Shown here piece by piece: positions 1 through 6,178 of a stretch of 8,087 nt of DNA. The number at the start of each line of letters is the position of its first letter. Within the stretch, counting starts at the first letter, position 1. The notes beneath the pieces are model-generated. The model saw only the letters and a list, made by a program, of their open reading frames with translations. It was not told where the DNA came from and made no database searches. This stretch comes from Cocleimonas sp. Lineage in GTDB: Bacteria; Pseudomonadota; Gammaproteobacteria; Thiotrichales; Thiotrichaceae. A program made the translations under genes and the position numbers. Location: NCBI GenBank assembly GCA_023146675.1, contig JAGLBQ010000244.1, forward strand, positions 1-8,087, given 5' to 3'.

Positions 1-319
1 TTTTATGATGTTAAATCATATGTTTTATGCTGACTGGTCTTTTCAGTTTGTGGCACTGTACTTAAATAAAGATTAACGGACACTTAATTTTCAGTTATTT
101 TATTAAAATAATATGTATATACTGACTTACAATTAATTAGTCCTTTCGTCGAATATAAATTGCTTTTTATAGACTGTTTTTTTATTGTCCCCTGAAATAA
201 TTTAACCGTTCATCTTAATCTAATTATAAAAAATAGTTTATATATATGCTGAGCAAGAAAATTTTTAGATAAGATATTAATAATAAACAAATCTATTTTG
301 TAATAAAATAAGGTAGCAT
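1..319. other. AT-rich non-coding region upstream of the minor pilin operon
   Basis: I see no convincing gene in this stretch on either strand. It is strongly AT-rich and contains small AT-only palindromes: TATGAT (4-9) facing ATCATA (15-20), and TTATTTT (95-101) facing AAAATAA (105-111). None has the GC-rich stem plus T-run of a clear terminator. The right-hand third holds the candidate promoter and the ribosome binding site of the first pilin gene (AAGG at 310-313, six bases before its ATG). The upstream neighbour lies outside the window. Confidence 0.6.
202..230 (+). promoter_or_regulatory. Candidate sigma70 promoter for the fimT-pilVWX operon
   Basis: TTAACC (202-207) matches four of six -35 consensus bases. 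It is followed by a 17-base spacer and TATAAA (225-230), which matches five of six -10 bases. Transcription would start near 237 and leave an untranslated leader of roughly 80 bases before the ATG at 320. In such AT-rich DNA, chance matches are common, so this is only the best candidate by eye. Confidence 0.4.
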
Positions 320-853
320 ATGAGTCAACCTAGTAAAGGTTTTACCTTAATAGAGCTAATCACGACAATAGCTGTCGCTGCGATTCTTGCCGCTATTGCT
401 ATCCCTAGTTTTGCAACAATACTTAAAAATAATGCAATGGTGACCACTAATAATAAAATATTAGCAGCATTAAATTTTACACGTAGTAGTGCAATTACTA
501 ATGGAGCTTCAGCAACACTCTGTAAAAGTAACGCACAATCAACTGACTGTGATAGTACAGCGAGCTGGGAAGATGGCTGGATTGTATTTAATGATACCAA
601 TGGGAATGCTCAGGTCGATACTAATGAGGTTATTCTCAATGTTTACCAAGGGATAAAAGGAGACCTAACAATCAGCTATAGACATAGCCGTCTTGTGTAC
701 AATAATGATGGTTTCTCAATGGGTTACGCAGGTGTCTTTTTACTGTGTGATTCGCGTGGTAATTCAGCAAAAAAAGGAATTATCATTTCCAGCAATGGTA
801 GACCCAGAAAAGGTGAGAGCAGCGAAATCAATTCAAGTTGCCCGACAAGCTAA
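320..853 (+). CDS. fimT: GspH/FimT-family minor type IV pilin (FimT/FimU)
   Basis: This 177-residue protein is a type IV pilin-like subunit. It carries a short basic leader ending in Gly7, the prepilin peptidase site G|FTLIE, the conserved Glu at mature position 5 (residue 12), and a hydrophobic helix to about residue 36 that anchors it in the inner membrane before assembly. The globular part has the FimT/GspH signature W-x-D-G-W-x-V-F-x-D (83-92), a DTNGNAQVD loop and four cysteines (68, 77, 143, 174) that could form disulfides. In the Pseudomonas system FimU and its partners prime pilus assembly and sit near the tip; that role is inferred here. A good Shine-Dalgarno (AAGG, 310-313) fixes the start. 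The TAA stop overlaps the next ATG (TAATG), implying translational coupling. Whether it is orthologous to FimT or FimU cannot be decided by eye. Confidence 0.9.
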   Translation: MSQPSKGFTLIELITTIAVAAILAAIAIPSFATILKNNAMVTTNNKILAALNFTRSSAITNGASATLCKSNAQSTDCDSTASWEDGWIVFNDTNGNAQVDTNEVILNVYQGIKGDLTISYRHSRLVYNNDGFSMGYAGVFLLCDSRGNSAKKGIIISSNGRPRKGESSEINSSCPTS

Positions 854-1350
854 TGAAAATAAAAAATAACAAGGGTTTTTCTTTATTAGAAATACTCATT
901 ACAGTTTTGATTATTTCTATCAGTTTATTAAGTATTGGAGTACTACAATTAAAAACACATCAGCATAATAATAATGCCAACTTTCAAACCCATGCGACGG
1001 TACTAGCTCATGACATGATGGAACGAATGCGCTCTAATCCTATTGGTATTAAAAATAATAACTATCATTTGCCCACAGCAACACAGCATAGTGGATGCAA
1101 TACGATGGCGGGATGTTCCAGTCTTGAGCTAGCGCAAAATGATATGTATGAATGGGGAGGTAATGGCGCACAGGCTATTAACAAGAAATTACCCATAGGT
1201 ACAGCAATCGTATGTCGTGATTCAACACCCAATGATGGTGTGATAGGTGCTGTCGCTTGCGACAATATAGGATCAATTTATGCGGTAAAAATATGGTGGA
1301 ATGGGGTCGATGCTGTAACACAACGCTTTATAACCACCGTGGGATTCTAA
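853..1350 (+). CDS. pilV: Type IV pilus minor pilin PilV
   Basis: This is a 165-residue minor pilin. The leader MKIKNNKG is followed by FSLLE, giving cleavage after Gly8 with Glu at mature position 5, and a hydrophobic helix at about 9-32. PilV-type features include the segment AHDMMERMRSN (52-62), paired cysteines (82, 88, 121, 136) and the C-terminal IYAVKIWWN (142-150), close to the usual V-x-V-x-W-W/D pattern. I chose the ATG at 853 because it overlaps the preceding stop as TAATG. An in-frame TTG at 838 would add five residues inside the upstream gene and is less likely. With its neighbours it would form the tip or priming complex of type IV pili. The next gene starts one base after its stop. 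Confidence 0.9.
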   Translation: MKIKNNKGFSLLEILITVLIISISLLSIGVLQLKTHQHNNNANFQTHATVLAHDMMERMRSNPIGIKNNNYHLPTATQHSGCNTMAGCSSLELAQNDMYEWGGNGAQAINKKLPIGTAIVCRDSTPNDGVIGAVACDNIGSIYAVKIWWNGVDAVTQRFITTVGF

Positions 1351-1351
1351 A

Positions 1352-2482
1352 ATGAAAAACTCTTGCAATACTTCAAAAAATAAAAAATTGGGTTTTAGTT
1401 TAATTGAATTATTAATCGCAATGATGATTGGTGCTGTACTCACAACGGGTGTATATCAGTTATTTGCATCAACAGGTCATTCAAACCGTATGATTCAAGC
1501 ACAGTCCAGAATGCAGGAAGATGCGCGCTTTGCTTTTGGCTTTATCACTAAAAAATTACAACTAGCGGGATATTTTGGCTGTCAAGAGGGAACTCAAGAT
1601 GCGATAACATCATTCGTCAATACAACGAGCAATCGTTTTAGACCTTGGCGAAGTATTGAAGGCTGGGAGGCATCTGGTACCGCTTATAATGATACGTTTA
1701 GTGCTGTCTTAAATGATACTGTGATTGCCGCGCATAACAACGCACACTGGAGTAGTGGGAATGGTGCAACATTGGATACAGGAGTTCATGCTAAAAGGCG
1801 CTCTGACATTCTTAAAGTATGGTATGCATCTACTGAGAAAACTACCTTAAATACCCTGACATCAACAGATGTCACTTTTCCTTCATTTGATTTGAAGCAA
1901 GGAGATATTGCCATTATCAATGATTGTCAAACGATTAAATTAATACAGGTCTGTCGTTGCGATATAGGAGACGCCACAGCCTGCTCAGGTAATGATACTA
2001 ATGCTAATTTTTCAAATTGTTCATCAGTAAGCCCTGCGAACACATCCACTAATTTAGGGGATGTTGATTTAACAACAGCAGAATTAAGAGTGCTGGATGA
2101 AGCTATCTTTTTTGTTAGTAAACGAGGAAATGATCGTAATAATTTACCCTCGCTTTATTGGAAAAAATTGGGAGATGATGCAACAACAGGAAGCAAGAAA
2201 GAAATACTGGAAGGCGTAGAAAGTTTGCAAGTACTGTACGGTGAAGATACGGATGGTGATAAAACACCAAACTATTATGTCTCAGCAGACTCAGTCGTAG
2301 ATTGGTTAAATATCACCAGCATTAGAATAAGTTTATTGCTCATTTCCCGCAAACAATTATTAGCAAAATCTTCCCCCATTATTTTTAATAATCATTCGAT
2401 TACGCTAGCTAACGGAGATCGTCACTTAAGACAAGCCTTTACGACGACCATTGCATTACGCAATCGAATAACAGGATACTAA
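1352..2482 (+). CDS. pilW: Type IV pilus minor pilin PilW
   Basis: This 376-residue protein has a 14-residue leader (cleavage after Gly14), then FSLIELL with Glu at mature position 5 (residue 19) and a membrane helix to about residue 39. PilW-like landmarks are the post-helix region with QEDARFAFGFITKKLQLAGY (55-74), the GEDTDGDKTPNYYV loop (297-310) that resembles a PilW acidic loop, the strand SIRISLLLISR (323-333) and the C-terminal FTTTIALRNR (363-372). A cysteine-rich stretch (Cys192, 201, 203, 211, 223) sits mid-protein and suggests periplasmic disulfides. It lies one base after pilV and five before pilX, so one transcript is very likely. PilW is thought to work with PilX, PilV and FimU in nucleating the pilus; that role is family knowledge. 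Confidence 0.9.
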   Translation: MKNSCNTSKNKKLGFSLIELLIAMMIGAVLTTGVYQLFASTGHSNRMIQAQSRMQEDARFAFGFITKKLQLAGYFGCQEGTQDAITSFVNTTSNRFRPWRSIEGWEASGTAYNDTFSAVLNDTVIAAHNNAHWSSGNGATLDTGVHAKRRSDILKVWYASTEKTTLNTLTSTDVTFPSFDLKQGDIAIINDCQTIKLIQVCRCDIGDATACSGNDTNANFSNCSSVSPANTSTNLGDVDLTTAELRVLDEAIFFVSKRGNDRNNLPSLYWKKLGDDATTGSKKEILEGVESLQVLYGEDTDGDKTPNYYVSADSVVDWLNITSIRISLLLISRKQLLAKSSPIIFNNHSITLANGDRHLRQAFTTTIALRNRITGY

Positions 2483-2487
2483 CGAGT

Positions 2488-2976
2488 ATGATGATTCAAA
2501 AAAAGCAATCAGGCGTTGTTTTAATTAGCAGTTTATTGCTTATTATTATTTTAACTTTGTTAGTATTTTCAGCAGCGCAAGACACTATTTTACAAAATAA
2601 AATGTCAGGTAACTTACGTGAAAGAGATTTGGCATTCCAATCTGCCGAAACAGCCTTATTGACAGGCGAAAAATACCTACAAAAGACAGAGCCACTGCCT
2701 GTGTTCAACAATAGCTCTGGAAAGTATACTTTCAGTAAGACACGTGGGTTTGCACAAGAGAGTGAATGGAGTAGTTTAACAACCATTCAATACGATCATT
2801 CATTACATCAGGTACAGTCAATACCAAAATATTTGATAGAGAAAATATCCTTAATCGATACTATTGGTGAGAGTTTGGATGCTTCCACCCCTGTCGAATC
2901 AAACTACTATAGGATAACTAGCCGCTCTGTTAATGGTGATGCAACGGTTATATTACAAAGTGTTTACCGCCGTTAG
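2488..2976 (+). CDS. pilX: Type IV pilus minor pilin PilX (GspK-like tip subunit)
   Basis: This 162-residue PilX-type pilin has a short basic leader ending in Gly9, then VVLISSLLLIIILTLLVFSA. The first mature residue is Val and mature position 5 is Ser, not Glu. A missing Glu5 is a known trait of GspK and PilX tip subunits, which do not need to pair with an earlier subunit. The block KMSGNLRERDLAFQSAETAL (38-57) is the family hallmark, and the C-terminus YRITSRSVNG...LQSVYRR (141-162) also fits. Two adjacent ATGs (2488 and 2491) are possible starts; only a weak purine patch (CGAG) precedes them. It is the last gene of this operon in the window: pilY1 and pilE, which often follow, are not here. 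Confidence 0.88.
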   Translation: MMIQKKQSGVVLISSLLLIIILTLLVFSAAQDTILQNKMSGNLRERDLAFQSAETALLTGEKYLQKTEPLPVFNNSSGKYTFSKTRGFAQESEWSSLTTIQYDHSLHQVQSIPKYLIEKISLIDTIGESLDASTPVESNYYRITSRSVNGDATVILQSVYRR

Positions 2977-3073
2977 ATATTTTGAGTTGCTCTCTTCAAG
3001 TGAATCATAAAGCGGCTAACTGGATTGCACCTTGCTTGACCATTTTCTGCAAAATACATTGGTAGCTAATCAT

Positions 3074-3967
3074 TTAACATGCTTTTTTCGGCACAGGCAA
3101 TAACCAGCCAATCAATCCTCCCATAATCGAACTCAATAACATAAATAGATGCACATTTATGGCTGCTTTTGCGGCAGTTTGTGCATCAATAACCGCTAAT
3201 AATGGTACAACCATCCCCACTTCATAAGTTCCTACGCCTCCTGGTGCGTGAAAAGGAAGTACACTACTGAGCTCACCTGCAATGACCGAGCTAACTAAAT
3301 AGACCCAGTCTACATTTAAAAACTGCCCTAACAACCACGTTAATATGCTGAGCTTAATGGTCCAATTAAGCCATGTTAGTAACCAGTTTCGCCAAAATTT
3401 GGTCGTACTTTGCGGTAATCCACTCAAGATTTTTTGTATAAAAGGCTGATTGATTTTTTGCTGAATAAGATTTTTCAGGTAATAAAAAATCAAGGGTAGC
3501 AACAACCATAATGTGAGTAATAGAAGATAAAATAAGATATGTTGAGCAAGCCCTGTTATCACCCATGCAATCACTCCAATGGATAATAATGTGTGCAGAT
3601 CCAGTAGACGAAACCAAAGTAAGGCAGGAATTGTGTGGATATAATCCAGCGAAAAATAGCGTTTCATTAATAGGGGAAAACTAATTTCACCACTACGTGC
3701 AGGTAATAGATTATTAAGGATATTATGCAATAGCATCAGTCGCAATGCAGCAATCCAGCCCCCTTTTGTATGCGGCAGAAAGTAGTCATATAAACGCCAA
3801 GTGCGTATTTGATAACTTAGCAAAAATAGCAAGTTTGCCATTATGATTGAGGTGATGCTAAGGGTTTTCCAAGGTGCAAGTATAGTTGTCCATCCCCAAT
3901 AGACTTCAATGGCGATAATAAAAGCAAAAAAGATTGACCAAATGATAATTTTTTTTATTTTTGTCAT
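3074..3967 (-). CDS. Polytopic membrane protein, LPG-synthase-TM (UPF0104) family
   Basis: This 297-residue, very hydrophobic protein has about seven or eight predicted membrane spans (for example 6-24, 38-52, 125-160, 200-216, 222-237, 250-265, 274-292). Family marks are NNLLPARSGE (85-94), the FRLLDL motif (119-124) and LPFHAPGGVGTYE (237-249), which match the membrane domain of lysylphosphatidylglycerol synthases and related UPF0104 proteins. It lacks the soluble aminoacyl-transferase domain of MprF, so lysyl-PG synthesis is unlikely. Stand-alone members are often suggested to handle lipid-linked or glycosylated lipids, sometimes beside glycosyltransferases, but the substrate here is unknown. 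It is transcribed towards pilX and away from hisF, with no obvious partner. The bases before its ATG (CAT at 3965-3967) lack a clear Shine-Dalgarno. Confidence 0.85.
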   Translation of the reverse strand: MTKIKKIIIWSIFFAFIIAIEVYWGWTTILAPWKTLSITSIIMANLLFLLSYQIRTWRLYDYFLPHTKGGWIAALRLMLLHNILNNLLPARSGEISFPLLMKRYFSLDYIHTIPALLWFRLLDLHTLLSIGVIAWVITGLAQHILFYLLLLTLWLLLPLIFYYLKNLIQQKINQPFIQKILSGLPQSTTKFWRNWLLTWLNWTIKLSILTWLLGQFLNVDWVYLVSSVIAGELSSVLPFHAPGGVGTYEVGMVVPLLAVIDAQTAAKAAINVHLFMLLSSIMGGLIGWLLPVPKKAC

Positions 3968-4320
3968 AGAGGTATCACATCAGAAAAGGCTGTCTTCATG
4001 AGGTGATTGTTAGCCAATATGAGCACAGTTCGTAGTCTAAGTAGAATACAGGAGCTCATAGCAACACGCTATCCCCTATTACAATTGCATAAACTGCATA
4101 CAGGATACCTTGATCAATGGTATAACTATTCATGTTGCTAAAAAGGTAAAGAATGTGACTCTCTATTCATGCGGGGAATAATCTTATTTCATCATGATTC
4201 CCTTGTGTTATTATCTCGCTAAAGCACGTTGAAACGAACACTCTGTTTCCTTGACGTGTCCTGTGTCTTTGGTGAGAAATTAATATTTGAGGTTGTTATT
4301 TAGCCTCTAGGAAAAAAACG
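3968..4320. other. Divergent intergenic region between the UPF0104 gene and hisF
   Basis: This 353-base stretch should carry promoters for both flanking genes, but no box pair stands out. TTGACG at 4251-4256 resembles a -35 element, yet the nearest good -10 (TAATAT, 4281-4286) is 24 bases away, which is too far. A 40-codon ORF (4019-4141, starting MSTVRSLSRI) exists with an AGGTG 13 bases upstream; I do not recognise it and count it as probably chance. It is not His-rich, so there is no sign of a his leader peptide. A hairpin (4225-4258) and the motif ATCTCGCT (4213-4220) lie near the hisF side. The hisF ribosome binding site AGGA is around 4309-4312. Confidence 0.5.
4225..4258 (+). promoter_or_regulatory. 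Two-part hairpin upstream of hisF
   Basis: CACGT (4225-4229) pairs with ACGTG (4254-4258), and inside it GAAAC (4231-4235) pairs with GTTTC (4245-4249), leaving a nine-base loop. No T-run follows, so it is not a standard terminator. It could be a leader RNA structure or an operator for hisF; this rests on base pairing read by eye only. Confidence 0.3.
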
Positions 4321-5094
4321 ATGGGTCTAGCAAAACGTATTATTCCATGTTTGGATGTTGATAATGGTCGTGTTGTTAAAGGAATTAACTTTATCAATAT
4401 CCGTGATGCAGGCGATCCCGTTGAAGTTGCTGAGCGTTATAACCGTGAAGGTGCAGATGAAATTACCTTCTTAGATATTACCGCAACTTCAGATAACCGT
4501 GAAACGATGGTGCATGTAGTTGAAGATATTGCCTCTAAAGTTTTTATTCCACTCACCGTCGGTGGTGGTATTCGTGAGGTGAAGGATATACGTAGGATGC
4601 TCAATGCGGGTGCAGATAAGGTTGCTATAAATTCGGCTGCTGTGTTTAATCCTGAGCTAATTAAAGAAGCGACTGATTATTTTGGTTCGCAATGCATCGT
4701 GGTTTCTATTGATGCTAAAAAAGTCAGCTTAGAAGGTGAACCTAATAAATGGGAAATTTTCACTCATGGTGGGCGCAAAGAAACAGGGATTGATGCGATT
4801 GAATGGGCGAAAAAAATGGAAGCCTATGGTGCAGGAGAGCTATTAGTCACGAGTATGGATCGTGATGGCACTAAAGTTGGTTTTAATATCCCTCTAACAA
4901 AAGCCATTGTTGATGCAGTCAATATTCCTGTTATTGCCTCGGGTGGCGTGGGAAATCTTCAACATATGGCGGATGGTGTAACAAAAGCGGGCGCGGATGC
5001 CGTATTAGCTGCCAGTATTTTTCACTTTGCAGAGTATACCATTGGAGAAGCGAAAGAATATATGTCAGACCAAGGTATTGAAATGCGCTTATAA
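4321..5094 (+). CDS. hisF: Imidazole glycerol phosphate synthase cyclase subunit HisF
   Basis: HisF pairs with the glutaminase HisH in the cytoplasm. It uses ammonia to convert PRFAR into imidazole-glycerol phosphate and AICAR in histidine synthesis. The 257-residue length is normal for this (beta/alpha)8 barrel. The two catalytic aspartates are present: Asp12 in RIIPCLDVD and Asp131 in VVSIDAKK. Phosphate-binding loops are visible as GGGIR (81-85) and ASGGVG (206-211), with SMDRDGT at 178-184. A Shine-Dalgarno (AGGA) eight bases before the ATG supports the start. It is alone: hisH and hisA, often just upstream, are missing from this side, and the next gene, hisE, is 140 bases downstream. Confidence 0.97.
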   Translation: MGLAKRIIPCLDVDNGRVVKGINFINIRDAGDPVEVAERYNREGADEITFLDITATSDNRETMVHVVEDIASKVFIPLTVGGGIREVKDIRRMLNAGADKVAINSAAVFNPELIKEATDYFGSQCIVVSIDAKKVSLEGEPNKWEIFTHGGRKETGIDAIEWAKKMEAYGAGELLVTSMDRDGTKVGFNIPLTKAIVDAVNIPVIASGGVGNLQHMADGVTKAGADAVLAASIFHFAEYTIGEAKEYMSDQGIEMRL

Positions 5095-5234
5095 GATCAT
5101 CTCGCTAAGGCATAACTGCTTGCAAAGAAAAAATTAAGAAATAAACCGTTGTACTCTGCATCTTTGCACATGAGATATTGATTGAAATAGGTATTTGAGT
5201 CCCTATTATTTAATTTAGGTTATTATTTTTATTT
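5095..5234. other. Non-coding gap between hisF and hisE, where hisI is often found
   Basis: This 140-base AT-rich gap has no ORF and no residue of a HisI reading frame that I can see. It starts with ATCTCGCT (5099-5106) and includes two inverted repeats: TGCAAAG (5121-5127) with CTTTGCA (5162-5168), and AATAGG (5186-5191) with CCTATT (5202-5207). An AGG at 5217-5219 is the only ribosome-binding-like element before hisE and is far from its ATG. The gap could contain a promoter for the hisE-tat genes, but none is clear. Confidence 0.5.
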
Positions 5235-5585
5235 ATGACAAAGAACGATACACTCACTCAAGTTGCTGAAATTTTAGAATCACGAAAATCAGCCGCACCT
5301 GATAGCTCCTATGTTGCTAAGCTTTATCATAAGGGACTTGATCAGATTTTAAAAAAAGTCGGAGAAGAAGCAACTGAAGTTGTGATGGCGGCTAAAGATG
5401 CATCTGTTGATGGTAAAACAGATAAAATTGTCTATGAAGTTGCAGATTTATGGTTTCACACCCTAATATTACTAGCACAACAGGGTTTACATCCTGATGA
5501 TGTATTAAAAGAACTAGAGCGTCGCTTTGGAACCTCAGGGTTAGTAGAAAAAGCGAATCGAAAAAAAACTAAAGAACTGGAATAA
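5235..5585 (+). CDS. hisE: Phosphoribosyl-ATP pyrophosphatase HisE
   Basis: HisE hydrolyses phosphoribosyl-ATP to phosphoribosyl-AMP and pyrophosphate, the second step of histidine synthesis. The 116-residue protein is an all-alpha MazG-like fold. The metal-binding helices are visible as KKVGEEATEVVMAAK (40-54, with Glu44, Glu45 and Glu48) and EVADLWFHTLILL (68-80, with Glu68 and Asp71). It is a stand-alone HisE, not the fused HisIE of enterics, and no hisI is adjacent. The ATG at 5235 follows a weak ribosome site (AGG about 15 bases upstream), but it gives the expected N-terminus. The mini-tatA ATG comes five bases after its stop, so hisE and the tat genes probably share a transcript, an arrangement common in gammaproteobacteria. 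Confidence 0.95.
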   Translation: MTKNDTLTQVAEILESRKSAAPDSSYVAKLYHKGLDQILKKVGEEATEVVMAAKDASVDGKTDKIVYEVADLWFHTLILLAQQGLHPDDVLKELERRFGTSGLVEKANRKKTKELE

Positions 5586-5590
5586 TAATT

Positions 5591-5638
5591 ATGTTATTTG
5601 CATTTGGAATGCCGAGTACAGGATCACTTATTTTCATT
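5591..5638 (+). repeat. Duplicated tatA 5' segment, copy 1 (copy 2 at 5829-5876)
   Basis: The first 48 bases of the two tatA-like genes differ at only three positions (codons 8, 9 and 15), two of them synonymous. Beyond codon 16 the copies differ at many synonymous and non-synonymous sites. The boundary is abrupt, as expected for partial gene conversion or strong constraint on the N-terminus. Confidence 0.8.
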
Positions 5639-5755
5639 TTAGTGGTTCTGTTCGTTCTATTTGGCTCTCCGCGTTTACGACGTGCAGGCAGTCATTTAGG
5701 TCATAAGATGGTCAAATCCTTCGTGCCTCTTAGAGAAAACAAAGATAAACTTTAG
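5591..5755 (+). CDS. Short TatA-like protein, tandem paralogue of tatA
   Basis: This 54-residue ORF encodes one N-terminal membrane helix (about 8-24), the FG hinge (Phe24-Gly25) and a basic amphipathic segment (RLRRAGSHLGHKMVKSF, 28-44), then stops after a short tail. Its first 14 residues, MLFAFGMPSTGSLI, are identical to the full TatA 238 bases downstream. Compared with that TatA, the hinge reads GSPR rather than GTKR, introducing a proline. GGDLGGAIKNF is replaced by GSHLGHKMVKSF, moving the conserved Phe by one position, and the charged tail is missing. A weak GGA lies about nine bases before the ATG, five bases after hisE stops. In E. coli the TatA tail is known to be largely dispensable, so the protein could still insert and oligomerise. 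It may be a TatE-like subunit, a modulator, or a decaying duplicate. Confidence 0.8.
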   Translation: MLFAFGMPSTGSLIFILVVLFVLFGSPRLRRAGSHLGHKMVKSFVPLRENKDKL

Positions 5756-5769
5756 ATAAAATACTATTT

Positions 5770-5799
5770 ATCTCGCTCTACGCTCCCGCGTTACGAGAT
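5770..5799. repeat. REP-like palindrome between the two tatA copies
   Basis: ATCTCG (5770-5775) pairs with CGAGAT (5794-5799), and inside it ACGC (5780-5783) pairs with GCGT (5788-5791) around the loop TCCC. The GC-rich core ACGCTCCCGCGT flanked by CTCG and CGAG resembles, from memory, a dispersed palindrome seen in many sulfur-oxidising and other bacteria (CTCGTTCCCACGCTC and its mirror), here with shortened inner arms. It could also act as an mRNA-stabilising or processing hairpin before tatA. No search was possible. Confidence 0.5.
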
Positions 5800-5828
5800 T
5801 TTAAACATTATATGTTAGGAGAACAGCA

Positions 5829-6080
5829 ATGTTATTTGCATTTGGAATGCCAAGCACAGGATCACTTATTTTAATTTTGGTGATTGTTTTAGTTTTATTT
5901 GGTACAAAACGTCTGCGTAGTGCAGGTGGTGACTTGGGTGGGGCAATTAAAAACTTCAAAAAATCAATGAAGGATGCTCAAGAGGGCAAAGATAAAGATA
6001 AAGCACCAGAACAAGTTGTTCAAGATAAAGGCAATGTGATTGATGGTGAAGCCAGAGTAAAAGATAAAAATAAGGTGTAA
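5829..6080 (+). CDS. tatA: Twin-arginine translocase subunit TatA
   Basis: TatA oligomerises around the TatBC receptor to let folded twin-arginine proteins cross the inner membrane. This 83-residue protein has a membrane helix at about 8-24, the FG hinge (Phe24-Gly25) then TKRLRSAGGDLGGAIKNFKK (26-45) as the amphipathic helix, with the conserved Phe43, and a polar charged tail (46-83). The position equivalent to E. coli Gln8 is Ser12, and the N-terminus is a few residues longer than in E. coli. A strong Shine-Dalgarno, AGGAG (5817-5821), lies seven bases before the ATG, much better than that of the short paralogue upstream, so this is likely the main TatA. It is followed by a structured 149-base spacer before tatB. 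Confidence 0.96.
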   Translation: MLFAFGMPSTGSLILILVIVLVLFGTKRLRSAGGDLGGAIKNFKKSMKDAQEGKDKDKAPEQVVQDKGNVIDGEARVKDKNKV

Positions 6081-6115
6081 CTTTTTTAGGAAGGCAACTT
6101 AGGCATAAAAAAGTT
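6079..6115 (+). terminator. Terminator-like or attenuating inverted repeat after tatA
   Basis: AACTTTTTTA (6079-6088) and TAAAAAAGTT (6106-6115) are a perfect 10-base inverted repeat with a 17-base loop that starts at the tatA stop codon. CGTTTTTC follows. The stem is almost all A-T, so it is a weak terminator at best. It may cause partial termination or processing and so lower tatBC relative to tatA, which would fit the known excess of TatA over TatB and TatC. Confidence 0.4.
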
Positions 6116-6124
6116 CGTTTTTCA

Positions 6125-6178
6125 GTCAAGTACAATGAAGGGTGAACTCCTCCTATCATGATCACTTGTTGTACTGAC
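6125..6178 (+). promoter_or_regulatory. Bulged stem-loop in the tatA-tatB spacer
   Basis: GTCA (6125-6128) plus GTACAA (6130-6135), with one bulged A, pair with TTGTACTGAC (6169-6178). A smaller GTGA/TCAC pairing and the palindrome TCATGA lie inside. Together with the upstream inverted repeat it makes the spacer a candidate control element between tatA and tatBC. The tatB ribosome site TAGG (6218-6221) is outside the stem. Confidence 0.3.

Noticed and set aside
51..66. TGGCAC-N5-TTAAA resembling a sigma54 promoter
   Set aside because: The essential GC of the -12 element is replaced by AA, and it is more than 250 bases from the first gene.
838..852. TTG start extending PilV by five residues
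   Set aside because: The ATG at 853 overlaps the preceding stop as TAATG and gives a standard prepilin leader; the extension lies inside the upstream gene.
3039..3063. ATTTT-CTGC-AAAAT hairpin between pilX and the converging gene, as a terminator
   Set aside because: The stem is only five A/T pairs with no adjacent T-run on either strand; there is not enough to call a terminator.
3366..3617. Minus-strand ORF inside the UPF0104 gene
   Set aside because: It is an out-of-frame shadow of a gene with clear family motifs and shows no recognisable domain.
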